DNA of 7,250 nucleotides from Candidatus Methanomethylophilaceae archaeon. Its GTDB lineage: Archaea; Thermoplasmatota; Thermoplasmata; Methanomassiliicoccales; Methanomethylophilaceae. Below the pieces are notes generated by a model that was given only the letters and a program-made list of their open reading frames with translations, was not told the origin of the DNA and ran no database searches. Both the position numbers and the translations under genes were made by a program. Shown here one piece after another: positions 1 to 6,035 of the stretch (position 1 is its first letter; the number at the start of each line of letters is the position of its first letter). The stretch spans positions 1 to 7,250 of the forward strand of contig JAFZXW010000086.1 of the NCBI GenBank assembly GCA_017616575.1. The letters are read 5' to 3'.

Positions 1-1709
1 ATCGCTGCGAGAGCCCTCCTTCCCGCAACCGGTCCGCGTCCAGAGATGGTGTTCACGGAGTCAATGACGGATATCAGGTCGGTCACTGCGCCGTCGTCTT
101 CGCATAAGGACATCCTGGCCGCGCCACGCCTCAGGCCGACAACGGCAAGGACGGCCGGATTGTGGAAAGGCTTTTTAGAGAACAGCTCTGAAACATAGTC
201 TAGAAGGGGGAGGGCCTTTTCGGGACCCAGCCTGAGATGTGAGAAACGGGAAACGGCCTCCGTCATGGAGCATAGAACGCGGCAGTCCTCGCCAGTGGCG
301 AACCCCTTCTTGTCAAGCTCGTATATGAACGAACGGACGGTCTTCTCCATCGATTCGAACGCTTTTTCCGCATCCTCCGTCGAAGACAGGGCGAGGATCT
401 CCGAGAGTCTGATATCCCAAACGAGCCAATACGGAAGGCCGGCTCCTCCCACGGCATCCTCGATACTCTCGATTTTCTTTGAAACCAGGTCGAAAGAGTC
501 TTCCGATAGCATGCATGAGCAATCCGAGAGAATCTTGGCTAACAAGCAGTCGCCGTCATAGACGTAAGATTTGCCGGAGCAGATGTAGGCCGAGACGGCG
601 GCTGATTCTTCCGGCTTCGTTCTCGAGGCCTCCTCCAGGAATCTCCTGGAATCCTCTTGTTTTCCGCAACGGTACGCCTCCAACGCCGCGATGAGGAGGA
701 CGTATGCTTTCTTGTCCGGATCCGTCTCGGATTCGGCCTGTTTCCTTGCCAGAGTCAGTCCCTTGGTGACATGGCAAGAGCGGGATTCCCCTTCGAAGCA
801 GTATTCCAGCGAGAATCCGTCGTTGAACAGCCTGAGCCTGCTGGCCTTTCCGCATTCCGGGCAGCGGACTATCATCGGATAGCGGGGGCGGTCTGCCATC
901 ACAGGCATTCCAGAGAGGTCTTCGGAGGCTTCCAGATCCTTTCCGCAGTATCTGCAGGGCAGGAGCCCCGGGTCCTCGACGTGCGCGTTGCCGCGGAGGC
1001 CGTTCTCGACTGCCCATGCCTCTGCCGCTAAGACGGATTCTTTCTCCAAGAAAGCCTGCCATGCCTTGGAGGTCTTGGAAGAGCGGGAAACCTCCTGCAG
1101 GAAACGCGCATGCCATTGGCTTTCCTGCGCCCGGACGTCGATTCCTGCGGATGCGCAGAACCTTTTCTCCGCATCTATCAGGAAAGACGACTCCTTCTCC
1201 CGTATGAGGACGGTGCGGGCTCCGGAATTACTGGTGATAGACATGGTCTCAAGGTCCAGGTACATGTCCGCCTTCCGGCTGGATGCGATGGCGTCGGCAA
1301 CTTTCCTGAGAGTCGCGTCGTCCAGGCATACCGTAGAGCTTAGAGACTTCTCCCGCCTTCTCAGGCAATCGCGGATCGCTTCGGTGCGGGCACTGCTACG
1401 GCGCGGCTCGAAGGCGGATGACGAATAATCCGGGTCCGAAAGTCCCAGGAACGTTATCCTGAGCACGGTTTTTCCGCGCACATAGTCCAATGGCATCCTA
1501 CCGTAAGTGTCGACAGGCGTGGATTCGTCTCCAATCCTGGCGCCGGTCCCGGGGACGACGAACCCGCGAAGTCCGTCGGAATCCCATCCCATAGATCTCA
1601 AAACATATCTCTCCAGGTCCGCGAACGTAGACCCGGCGGGGACCTTCCCTTTTCTGACCGTACGCTGGCCGTCTCCTTTGAGGGCGATGTCGAAGATTTC
1701 GGATGCCAT
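1..1709 (-). CDS. Large multi-domain zinc-ribbon protein with pRiA4b ORF-3-like N-terminus, C-terminus outside window
   Basis: Read from the ATG at 1709-1707, the minus frame is open for 569 codons and leaves the window without a stop, so the protein is at least 569 residues. Residues 4-95 have the pattern of the plasmid pRiA4b ORF-3-like domain: a FDIALKG strand, VPAGSTFADLERYVL, then MGWDSDGLRGFVV. The usual tryptophan of the early 'WRR' motif is missing. Residues about 140-245 hold a MYLDLETM stretch and a Trp-rich helical part that faintly recall UPF0158 proteins (weak). A zinc ribbon follows: CRYC at 252-255 and CPEC at 283-286. The rest (about 300-569) looks helical and TPR-like, with no motif I can name. 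It starts 22 bp after the hyuA stop, so it is probably cotranscribed with it; no clear Shine-Dalgarno is visible. Catalytic function is unknown. The reading frame is certain; domain names are moderate to weak. Confidence 0.8.
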   Translation of the reverse strand, partial: MASEIFDIALKGDGQRTVRKGKVPAGSTFADLERYVLRSMGWDSDGLRGFVVPGTGARIGDESTPVDTYGRMPLDYVRGKTVLRITFLGLSDPDYSSSAFEPRRSSARTEAIRDCLRRREKSLSSTVCLDDATLRKVADAIASSRKADMYLDLETMSITSNSGARTVLIREKESSFLIDAEKRFCASAGIDVRAQESQWHARFLQEVSRSSKTSKAWQAFLEKESVLAAEAWAVENGLRGNAHVEDPGLLPCRYCGKDLEASEDLSGMPVMADRPRYPMIVRCPECGKASRLRLFNDGFSLEYCFEGESRSCHVTKGLTLARKQAESETDPDKKAYVLLIAALEAYRCGKQEDSRRFLEEASRTKPEESAAVSAYICSGKSYVYDGDCLLAKILSDCSCMLSEDSFDLVSKKIESIEDAVGGAGLPYWLVWDIRLSEILALSSTEDAEKAFESMEKTVRSFIYELDKKGFATGEDCRVLCSMTEAVSRFSHLRLGPEKALPLLDYVSELFSKKPFHNPAVLAVVGLRRGAARMSLCEDDGAVTDLISVIDSVNTISGRGPVAGRRALAA

Positions 1710-1731
1710 CGTGCGGAGATGGCTCTGCGGA

Positions 1732-3717
1732 TTATAGTTTCTCCGCGTCGAACGCCCTCGGCTTCCCTGCGGCGGTGACGGTTATCACGCAGTCCACCAG
1801 GACCTTTATCCCTCTGAGGGGCAGGTACCTTTCGCCCCGTTTGACCTCGAACACGATGTCGGCGGCGCCGCTGAGGCGGGCCCTGGACCCGGATATGGAT
1901 TTGCCGATCTCCTCGGCGCGGGCTAAGGCCTTTTCCAATGTTGCGCACACCTCCTTCCCCTCGGGGGAGAACACCTCGAACCCGGACGACGGGGAATCCA
2001 GGTCCTCCGGGGAGACGATCACCTCCACCGATTCGGATACGGTGGACGTTATCGCACCCAGGGCGTTGCCGACGTCCGAGTGGGGGTCTATGACAGTCTT
2101 CGTGCCGAATGCGTCCCCAGTCCATCTGACATAGGTGCCGGAAGGCGCCCCCATCCCGATTATGGGGATGTTCAGCCTTATCGAGCATCCGTAGGTGCTT
2201 GAGATCCCGAGCGCGGATTTGATGACCATGCTGGCCGCATATGGTTCCAGAGGCCTTTCCCCCATCTCGTCTGCGAGAAGGACCTTCATCAGCTCGGTGC
2301 ACAGCTTGGCTTTGACGTTCTCCCTGCAGCCAGACACGAACTCCCCGATGGTCATCTTGCATTTGCGGGAAAGGTAGCGGGCCCCCATGATGGAAGCCTC
2401 TCTGGCGTATTCCAGGTAGGTCCCGTCCACGTGCAGGACGTCTGTCGGGGTGAAGGCAATCCTCTGTATGAATCCTCTGGCCTCCAATCCGCGGATGTCC
2501 AAGGCGGACGGGTAGGTGCCGATTTCCTCGGCTGCTTCGCGGGCGCTGATCGGCTGTTCGGACGCCATCTCCAGGAACATCCTGCTTTCGGGGGACATGT
2601 AAATCCCGCTAGGAGGGAACCCCAGCGTGACGAAAAGCTCCGAATCCAGGAAGACCATGTCGTCGGGGTATTCGGGGTCCGGGGACGCGTCTGTCGGAAG
2701 CGACATCATCGAGTCTATCACGGAGGGCCATCTGGAGGCCGCCACGCGGAGAGGCACGGCGCGGGTGGACTTGAGCACTATCTTCCCGCCGTTGACCATG
2801 ATGCGGCTGTCCCCTCCGATTCCAGCGGTGGAGATCCTCGCTGCAAGCACATGGGTCTTCTTCCCGGCGATCGTCATCCCTTCCGGGGCGAGCGCCGGCC
2901 TTCCGTTCCTGAGTATCCCTATGTCGGTGGTCGTGCCGCCCATGTCCATCACGACCGCGTCCTTGAGGCCGGTCATCCTCACGGCGCCGATCATGCTTGC
3001 CGTGGGCCCAGACATCACGGTCTCTATGGGCTTCTCCATCGCGACGCTCTCTCCCATCATGGTGCCGTCTCCGCGTACCATCATCAGAGGGGCGCGAATC
3101 CCGAACTCCGTCATCACTTTCGTGACCGAATCGATGAGGGACCTCATCACCGGGATCAGCCTAGCGTTCATCACGCAGGTGGACGTGCGTACCCCGAAAC
3201 CCAGCTTGGACGACAGGTCGTGCCCGCAGACGGCGGGGACGTCAAGGATCTCGGCGGTAAGGTCCTTCAGCCTGTTCTCGTGCTCGGGGTTGCGGACGGA
3301 CATGAACGAGCTTATAGCGACCGCGCCTACCTTTCCGCGGACGGATTCCATGAATTTTCTTGCCTTGCCGATGTCCAGCTCCTGCTCCTCGCCCCCGTGG
3401 ATGTTGTGTCCTCCGGAAATGGACACGTATTCCTCGGCGTCCGGCTTCTCAACTTCGGACCCGGCGCAGATGAGGGCGACCCTGCATCCTTTTCCTTCAA
3501 CCACGGAGTTAGTGGCCAAGGTCGAGGATAAGGAGACGACGCTGACATGGGCCAAGAGCCCGCGGTCGAGGTACGACATTGCGCCGCGGATCCCCTTGCT
3601 GAGGTCTTCGGGCGTAGTCGGCGACTTGCTTTTGCGAAGCACCTCCTCCGACTCCAGGTCGATGATGACGATGTCGGTGAAAGTCCCGCCGGTGTCGATC
3701 CCGATTCCGAGAGTCAT
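1732..3717 (-). CDS. hyuA: Hydantoinase/5-oxoprolinase family protein, HyuA-type subunit (N-methylhydantoinase A-like)
   Basis: The 661-residue protein belongs to the HyuA/5-oxoprolinase family, whose members use ATP to open cyclic amides such as hydantoins or 5-oxoproline; a cytoplasmic enzyme. Visible hallmarks are the N-terminal actin-like phosphate loop GIDTGGTFTDIVI (residues 5-17), SSTLATNSVVEGKG (64-77), the GGHNIHGG segment (102-109), the second nucleotide motif DMGGTTTDIG (258-267), GIGGDS (299-304), TPTDVLH (423-429) and GMGAPSG (521-527). Length is normal for archaeal HyuA. There is no signal peptide or membrane segment. The ATG at 3717 is supported by AGGAGGGG eight bases upstream, and the stop is TAA. 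The usual partner HyuB is not next to it: downstream is the zinc-ribbon protein, upstream a divergent permease. The exact substrate cannot be read from sequence; hydantoin, N-methylhydantoin and 5-oxoproline are the family candidates. Confidence 0.93.
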   Translation of the reverse strand: MTLGIGIDTGGTFTDIVIIDLESEEVLRKSKSPTTPEDLSKGIRGAMSYLDRGLLAHVSVVSLSSTLATNSVVEGKGCRVALICAGSEVEKPDAEEYVSISGGHNIHGGEEQELDIGKARKFMESVRGKVGAVAISSFMSVRNPEHENRLKDLTAEILDVPAVCGHDLSSKLGFGVRTSTCVMNARLIPVMRSLIDSVTKVMTEFGIRAPLMMVRGDGTMMGESVAMEKPIETVMSGPTASMIGAVRMTGLKDAVVMDMGGTTTDIGILRNGRPALAPEGMTIAGKKTHVLAARISTAGIGGDSRIMVNGGKIVLKSTRAVPLRVAASRWPSVIDSMMSLPTDASPDPEYPDDMVFLDSELFVTLGFPPSGIYMSPESRMFLEMASEQPISAREAAEEIGTYPSALDIRGLEARGFIQRIAFTPTDVLHVDGTYLEYAREASIMGARYLSRKCKMTIGEFVSGCRENVKAKLCTELMKVLLADEMGERPLEPYAASMVIKSALGISSTYGCSIRLNIPIIGMGAPSGTYVRWTGDAFGTKTVIDPHSDVGNALGAITSTVSESVEVIVSPEDLDSPSSGFEVFSPEGKEVCATLEKALARAEEIGKSISGSRARLSGAADIVFEVKRGERYLPLRGIKVLVDCVITVTAAGKPRAFDAEKL

Positions 3718-3725
3718 TTCGGAGA

Positions 3726-3733
3726 CCCCTCCT
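3726..3733 (-). promoter_or_regulatory. Shine-Dalgarno site of hyuA
   Basis: On the minus strand this reads AGGAGGGG, ending 8 bases before the ATG at 3717. It is a near-perfect complement of the 16S rRNA 3' end and fixes the hyuA start, since an in-frame TGA lies further upstream at 3766-3768. Confidence 0.85.
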
Positions 3734-3866
3734 GATTTCGTATTGAATATGGGTTTTCGCGACAGTCATGGCGTGTTCGGACAACCTGTCCTTCAGCCAG
3801 CCGCCCAGTACGGTTCTAGATGCACGTGCGGACGGGCACGGAACGTCCTGAACGTAGCTGGCGGGG

Positions 3867-3907
3867 TAATCCATAGGTGCGTCATGTATAATCCAGATAT
3901 AATCCAT
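3867..3907. repeat. Three TAATCCA repeats on one helical phase, operator-like
   Basis: TAATCCA occurs at 3867-3873, 3889-3895 and 3900-3906. The start-to-start distances are 22 and 11 bp, close to whole helical turns, so all copies face the same side of the DNA. The last two copies extend to a 9-bp tandem TATAATCCA at 3887 and 3898. On the minus strand the repeats read TGGATTA and lie 150-190 bp upstream of the hyuA ATG, inside its probable promoter or leader. A regulator-binding role is inference. Confidence 0.4.
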
Positions 3908-4076
3908 GTGTTGCCGGGCGGATAAAATAATCTTGTTATGGTTAGTTAGTAGCCGATGGGGCCGATTCTGTTGCGATGTAAATAGTGTCGTTCCGGATTA
4001 CTGCGACGGTGCGACGTCTGGATAAAAATGTACATATAATGGGCTTTTCTCTATTCACTTGAATTAAAAGAATATA

Positions 4077-4087
4077 TTTTTATATAT
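4077..4087. promoter_or_regulatory. Strong TATA-like box in mid-intergenic region, direction undecided
   Basis: TTTTTATATAT is a very good match to an archaeal box A, and the wider block 4071-4087 is a run of A and T only. It could serve a plus-strand transcript starting near 4110 or, read as TATATAAAAATATA on the minus strand, a long-leader hyuA transcript starting near 4050. No gene start follows closely on either strand, so its target is unclear. Confidence 0.35.
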
Positions 4088-4120
4088 GCCTAAGTACTGG
4101 ACAAGCATACTCATGGTTTT

Positions 4121-4144
4121 ATGGGTTATAATTACGTAACCTAT
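4121..4144. repeat. 8-bp inverted repeat with 8-base loop
   Basis: ATGGGTTA at 4121-4128 pairs with TAACCTAT at 4137-4144, with one G-T wobble at the third pair. It lies in AT-rich intergenic DNA and could be a protein-binding palindrome or an RNA stem. No function can be assigned. Confidence 0.35.
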
Positions 4145-4186
4145 GAATAAATCAATATTATTTGGTGGTTTATTCCCTATTACATG

Positions 4187-4223
4187 CTATGGACGTTATG
4201 GATAATATAATCTATAAGCATAG
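4187..4223. repeat. Two-part stem-loop in the AT-rich intergenic region
   Basis: CTATG (4187-4191) pairs with CATAG (4219-4223). After an asymmetric internal loop, TTATGGAT (4196-4203) pairs with ATCTATAA (4210-4217) with one G-T wobble, closing a six-base loop at 4204-4209. Thirteen pairs in a 37-base element is more structure than the flanks show, although A/T-rich DNA gives chance pairing easily. It may be a leader or small-RNA hairpin, or an operator. Confidence 0.35.
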
Positions 4224-4334
4224 GTAAACAGCCTTATCATCGACTATATTTGACAGTTTTAAGGTCCATCCAATTCAGTCGGGATGCACTTTTATTTAAA
4301 ATTAACTTCAAACGACCCTTGTTTATACAATACA

Positions 4335-4363
4335 GTCAATAAAAATGATAACTTGTCAATAAA
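4335..4363 (+). repeat. Direct repeat GTCAATAAA spaced 20 bp, overlapping the permease promoter
   Basis: GTCAATAAA occurs at 4335-4343 and 4355-4363, a spacing of 20 bp or about two helical turns. The second copy runs straight into the probable TATA box of the permease gene (4361-4370). That arrangement would suit a repressor or activator competing with or helping TBP/TFB binding. The binding role is inferred. Confidence 0.4.
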
Positions 4364-4370
4364 TTTATAA
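4359..4370 (+). promoter_or_regulatory. Probable TATA box (box A) of the permease gene
   Basis: ATAAATTTATAA, containing the 10-bp palindrome ATAAATTTAT, lies 58-69 bp upstream of the ATG at 4428. A start of transcription about 25 bases downstream would fall near 4390-4395 and give a leader of about 35 bases containing the hairpin at 4396-4413 and the ribosome site. It is the best-placed box A for this gene, but other A/T runs are nearby. Confidence 0.5.
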
Positions 4371-4395
4371 GTGATTCCGTATCTTGCCGACCAAC

Positions 4396-4413
4396 GGCTT
4401 CTTTTAAGAGGCC
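4396..4413 (+). promoter_or_regulatory. Leader hairpin/palindrome next to the permease ribosome site
   Basis: GGCTTCTT (4396-4403) and AAGAGGCC (4406-4413) form an inverted repeat with one G-U wobble around a TT centre. As RNA the innermost pairs would open into a small loop. It ends three bases before the GAGGT ribosome site. It could modulate translation, or as DNA act as an operator just after the transcription start. Confidence 0.4.
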
Positions 4414-4416
4414 AAT

Positions 4417-4421
4417 GAGGT
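4417..4421 (+). promoter_or_regulatory. Shine-Dalgarno site of the permease gene
   Basis: GAGGT ends six bases before the ATG at 4428, complementary to the 16S rRNA 3' end. It supports this start over any later internal ATG. Confidence 0.75.
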
Positions 4422-4427
4422 CATTTC

Positions 4428-5963
4428 ATGGCAGACGCAGAAAGCAGCACTCAAGGCGGCACCTATGAGCTTCTCAGGACCATCGACTGGAAGCAGGGGC
4501 TCATCATCGCCATGGGTATCCCGATTCTGATCGTCCCGTCCTTATGCGACCTGTCTCTAACTCTCTGGGCAATGAGCATCATCATCTGGGTGTTCTCTGT
4601 CCTTTCTGGATTCCTGCTCAACCTCCCTCTCGGGGAGATGTGCGCCACTTTCGGCGTCGCAGGGATCGGCGGTTCGATTCAGCACGTGTACAGGGACGAC
4701 GAGAAATACAAAAACAAGAAAATCAACACCGGAAGAGTCATCGGCTCTCTTGGAGCTTGGGCTTATTTTGCCACGTGGGTTCCCGTCATTCCTATTTTCA
4801 CTATCATGACGGGCGTCTACATCAACGACTACTTCAACCTCGGATTCGAAGGGTTCACCGCGACCGGGTTTTACCTGCTCCTCGGCGCCCTCATCTATGG
4901 ATTCATCATCCTTTCCGGGCGCAAGGGGCTCGAGGGCGGCGCCAAGGTCCAGTTGATTCTCGCAGGAATCACCATCGTTCCTATCCTCATCATCTGCCTT
5001 GTCCCTCTCTTCAACGGAATGTTCAACCTCGATTACATCACTGGGGAGCTCGTCCCTGAGACGAAACCGTGGAATCTGTCAGAAACGGTTCCCTGGGCAT
5101 GGGACGGGGACACCATCCTCATGATCCTCGGATGTTTCACCGTCGCGCAGTGGAGCGCCGTCGGGTGGGAGTCCGCCGCCACCTACGGCGCGGAGTACAA
5201 GCAGCCTGAGAAGGACGTCCCCAAGGCGCTCACCGCCTGCGGACTTCTCTGTCTTTTCATGTATTTCGTCATCGCGTTCTGCATGTACGGCACTCTCGGC
5301 AACACTGGCATCGAGGAGGCCGGAGCGTCCACCCTGATTCCTATCGCGAAAGGCGATTTCGGTGACATCGGAGGCCTCATCGCCGTGTTCCTTCTCATTG
5401 CAGGCATGGTCATGATCATCCAGAGCGCGTTCCTCGCCACGGCCAGGACCATCCAGATCATGGCCAAGGACGGGAACTTCCCTCTGCTTTTCTCCAAGAC
5501 CAACAAGTACGGCGTGCCGATGTACGCCATGTTCTTCGAGGCCGCGATCGGGTTCATCATCATTCTGGCAGGGATTTCCGCCTCCCAGATTCTCGCCGTG
5601 TCCGCGCTTGGGTTCGCCATAGCGCTCGGGATGTGCTGCTGCGCGTTCATCAAGTCCCGCAGGGACGCCAGGTTCAAGGACGTCGAGAGGGTCTACAAGG
5701 TCGGGAAGTTCTGGTACGGCGGAGCCTGGTTCATGATGATCTTCGAGTTCTTCTTCATGATCCCCGGCCTACTGTACTACGTGAACAACTCCATGGGACT
5801 CACCTATGTGTTCGTCGGAATCGCGGCGACTTTCCTGTATGTCCCTTGCTGGATACTCATCCAGTACTGGAACCACACCCACCATCCCGAGATGTCTTGC
5901 GGCATCAACTTCGATGTCGGCAAGTCCGCATCCTCCGCACCGAGCAAGAAGCGCTCCCTGTGA
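4428..5963 (+). CDS. APC-superfamily amino acid permease, 12 membrane segments
   Basis: This 511-residue integral membrane protein has about 12 hydrophobic segments (roughly residues 24-42, 48-68, 106-130, 146-163, 173-193, 228-248, 268-290, 314-338, 367-384, 386-406, 431-451, 456-480) and hydrophilic ends, as expected for the amino acid-polyamine-organocation family. Family signatures are GWESAATYGAEYKQPEKDVP (246-265, the FExxA...E..NPE..IP-type motif after segment 6) and RTIQIMAKDGNFP (340-352) followed by a conserved NKYGVP (359-364). The usual glycine-rich GSGI-type turn of segment 1 is replaced by GIPILIVPS, so substrate binding may differ. A proton- or sodium-coupled importer of an amino acid, amine or related compound is likely; the substrate is not readable. 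The gene is monocistronic in appearance: its own promoter region upstream, TGA stop, terminator 13 bp later. It is divergent from hyuA, so shared regulation is possible. Confidence 0.92.
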   Translation: MADAESSTQGGTYELLRTIDWKQGLIIAMGIPILIVPSLCDLSLTLWAMSIIIWVFSVLSGFLLNLPLGEMCATFGVAGIGGSIQHVYRDDEKYKNKKINTGRVIGSLGAWAYFATWVPVIPIFTIMTGVYINDYFNLGFEGFTATGFYLLLGALIYGFIILSGRKGLEGGAKVQLILAGITIVPILIICLVPLFNGMFNLDYITGELVPETKPWNLSETVPWAWDGDTILMILGCFTVAQWSAVGWESAATYGAEYKQPEKDVPKALTACGLLCLFMYFVIAFCMYGTLGNTGIEEAGASTLIPIAKGDFGDIGGLIAVFLLIAGMVMIIQSAFLATARTIQIMAKDGNFPLLFSKTNKYGVPMYAMFFEAAIGFIIILAGISASQILAVSALGFAIALGMCCCAFIKSRRDARFKDVERVYKVGKFWYGGAWFMMIFEFFFMIPGLLYYVNNSMGLTYVFVGIAATFLYVPCWILIQYWNHTHHPEMSCGINFDVGKSASSAPSKKRSL

Positions 5964-5976
5964 GCTTGAAACTCAA

Positions 5977-6011
5977 CCGGGCTTCGGCCCGGCCCTTCCA
6001 ATTTGTTTTTC
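5977..6011 (+). terminator. Intrinsic terminator after the permease gene
   Basis: CCGGGC (5977-5982), a TTCG tetraloop (5983-5986) and GCCCGG (5987-5992) form a perfect 6-bp stem. A pyrimidine-rich stretch ending in ATTTGTTTTT follows at 6001-6010. The hairpin begins 13 bp after the permease stop. The T-tract is the part expected to act in archaea; the hairpin would reinforce it. Confidence 0.75.
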
Positions 6012-6035
6012 TATTCCTGTATTCTTGACGTCAGC

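Larger units (their letters stand above)
3718..4427. other. Divergent, AT-rich intergenic region between hyuA and the permease gene
   Basis: This 710-bp stretch holds no convincing gene. The hyuA-proximal part (3718-4020) has mixed composition. From about 4021 to 4390 it is very AT-rich (about 29% G+C over 4081-4380, against up to about 70% in the permease gene). It contains the leaders and promoters of two divergent transcripts, several TATA-like boxes, phased repeats at 3867-3906, stem-loops at 4121-4144, 4187-4223 and 4396-4413, and a spaced direct repeat at 4335-4363. No tRNA or rRNA fold was recognised. A small unnamed RNA cannot be excluded. Confidence 0.8.

Noticed and set aside
556..1116. 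186-codon minus-strand ORF
   Set aside because: It is a shifted-frame shadow of the 569-codon minus frame, rich in Arg, Gly and Pro, and lacks the CxxC motifs seen in the true frame.
1598..2362. 254-codon minus-strand ORF
   Set aside because: Out-of-frame shadow spanning the end of hyuA and the start of the next gene; Arg-rich with no motif.
2431..3531. 366-codon plus-strand ORF
   Set aside because: Antisense shadow of hyuA, His/Gly/Arg-rich, typical of a G+C-rich opposite strand.
3509..3907. Minus-strand ORF of 132 codons overlapping the start of hyuA
   Set aside because: Its first 60 or so codons lie in the hyuA leader, but there is no ribosome site, codon use is weakly biased, and the rest is a shadow of hyuA. 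The repeated MDY/WII peptide comes from the TAATCCA DNA repeats. A decayed small gene cannot be excluded but is not supported.
2627..3925. 432-codon plus-strand ORF opposite hyuA
   Set aside because: It is the antisense of a gene with clear HyuA motifs; its product is Ser/Pro/Thr-rich with no family pattern.
3940..4020. Possible tRNA or structured RNA around the G+C-rich patch
   Set aside because: No cloverleaf with an acceptor stem and T-arm GTTCRA could be built; only short direct repeats (GCGACG twice) are present.
6003..6035. TTG start of the MazG frame at 6003
   Set aside because: This codon lies in the T-tract of the permease terminator; family similarity begins after ATG 6036.
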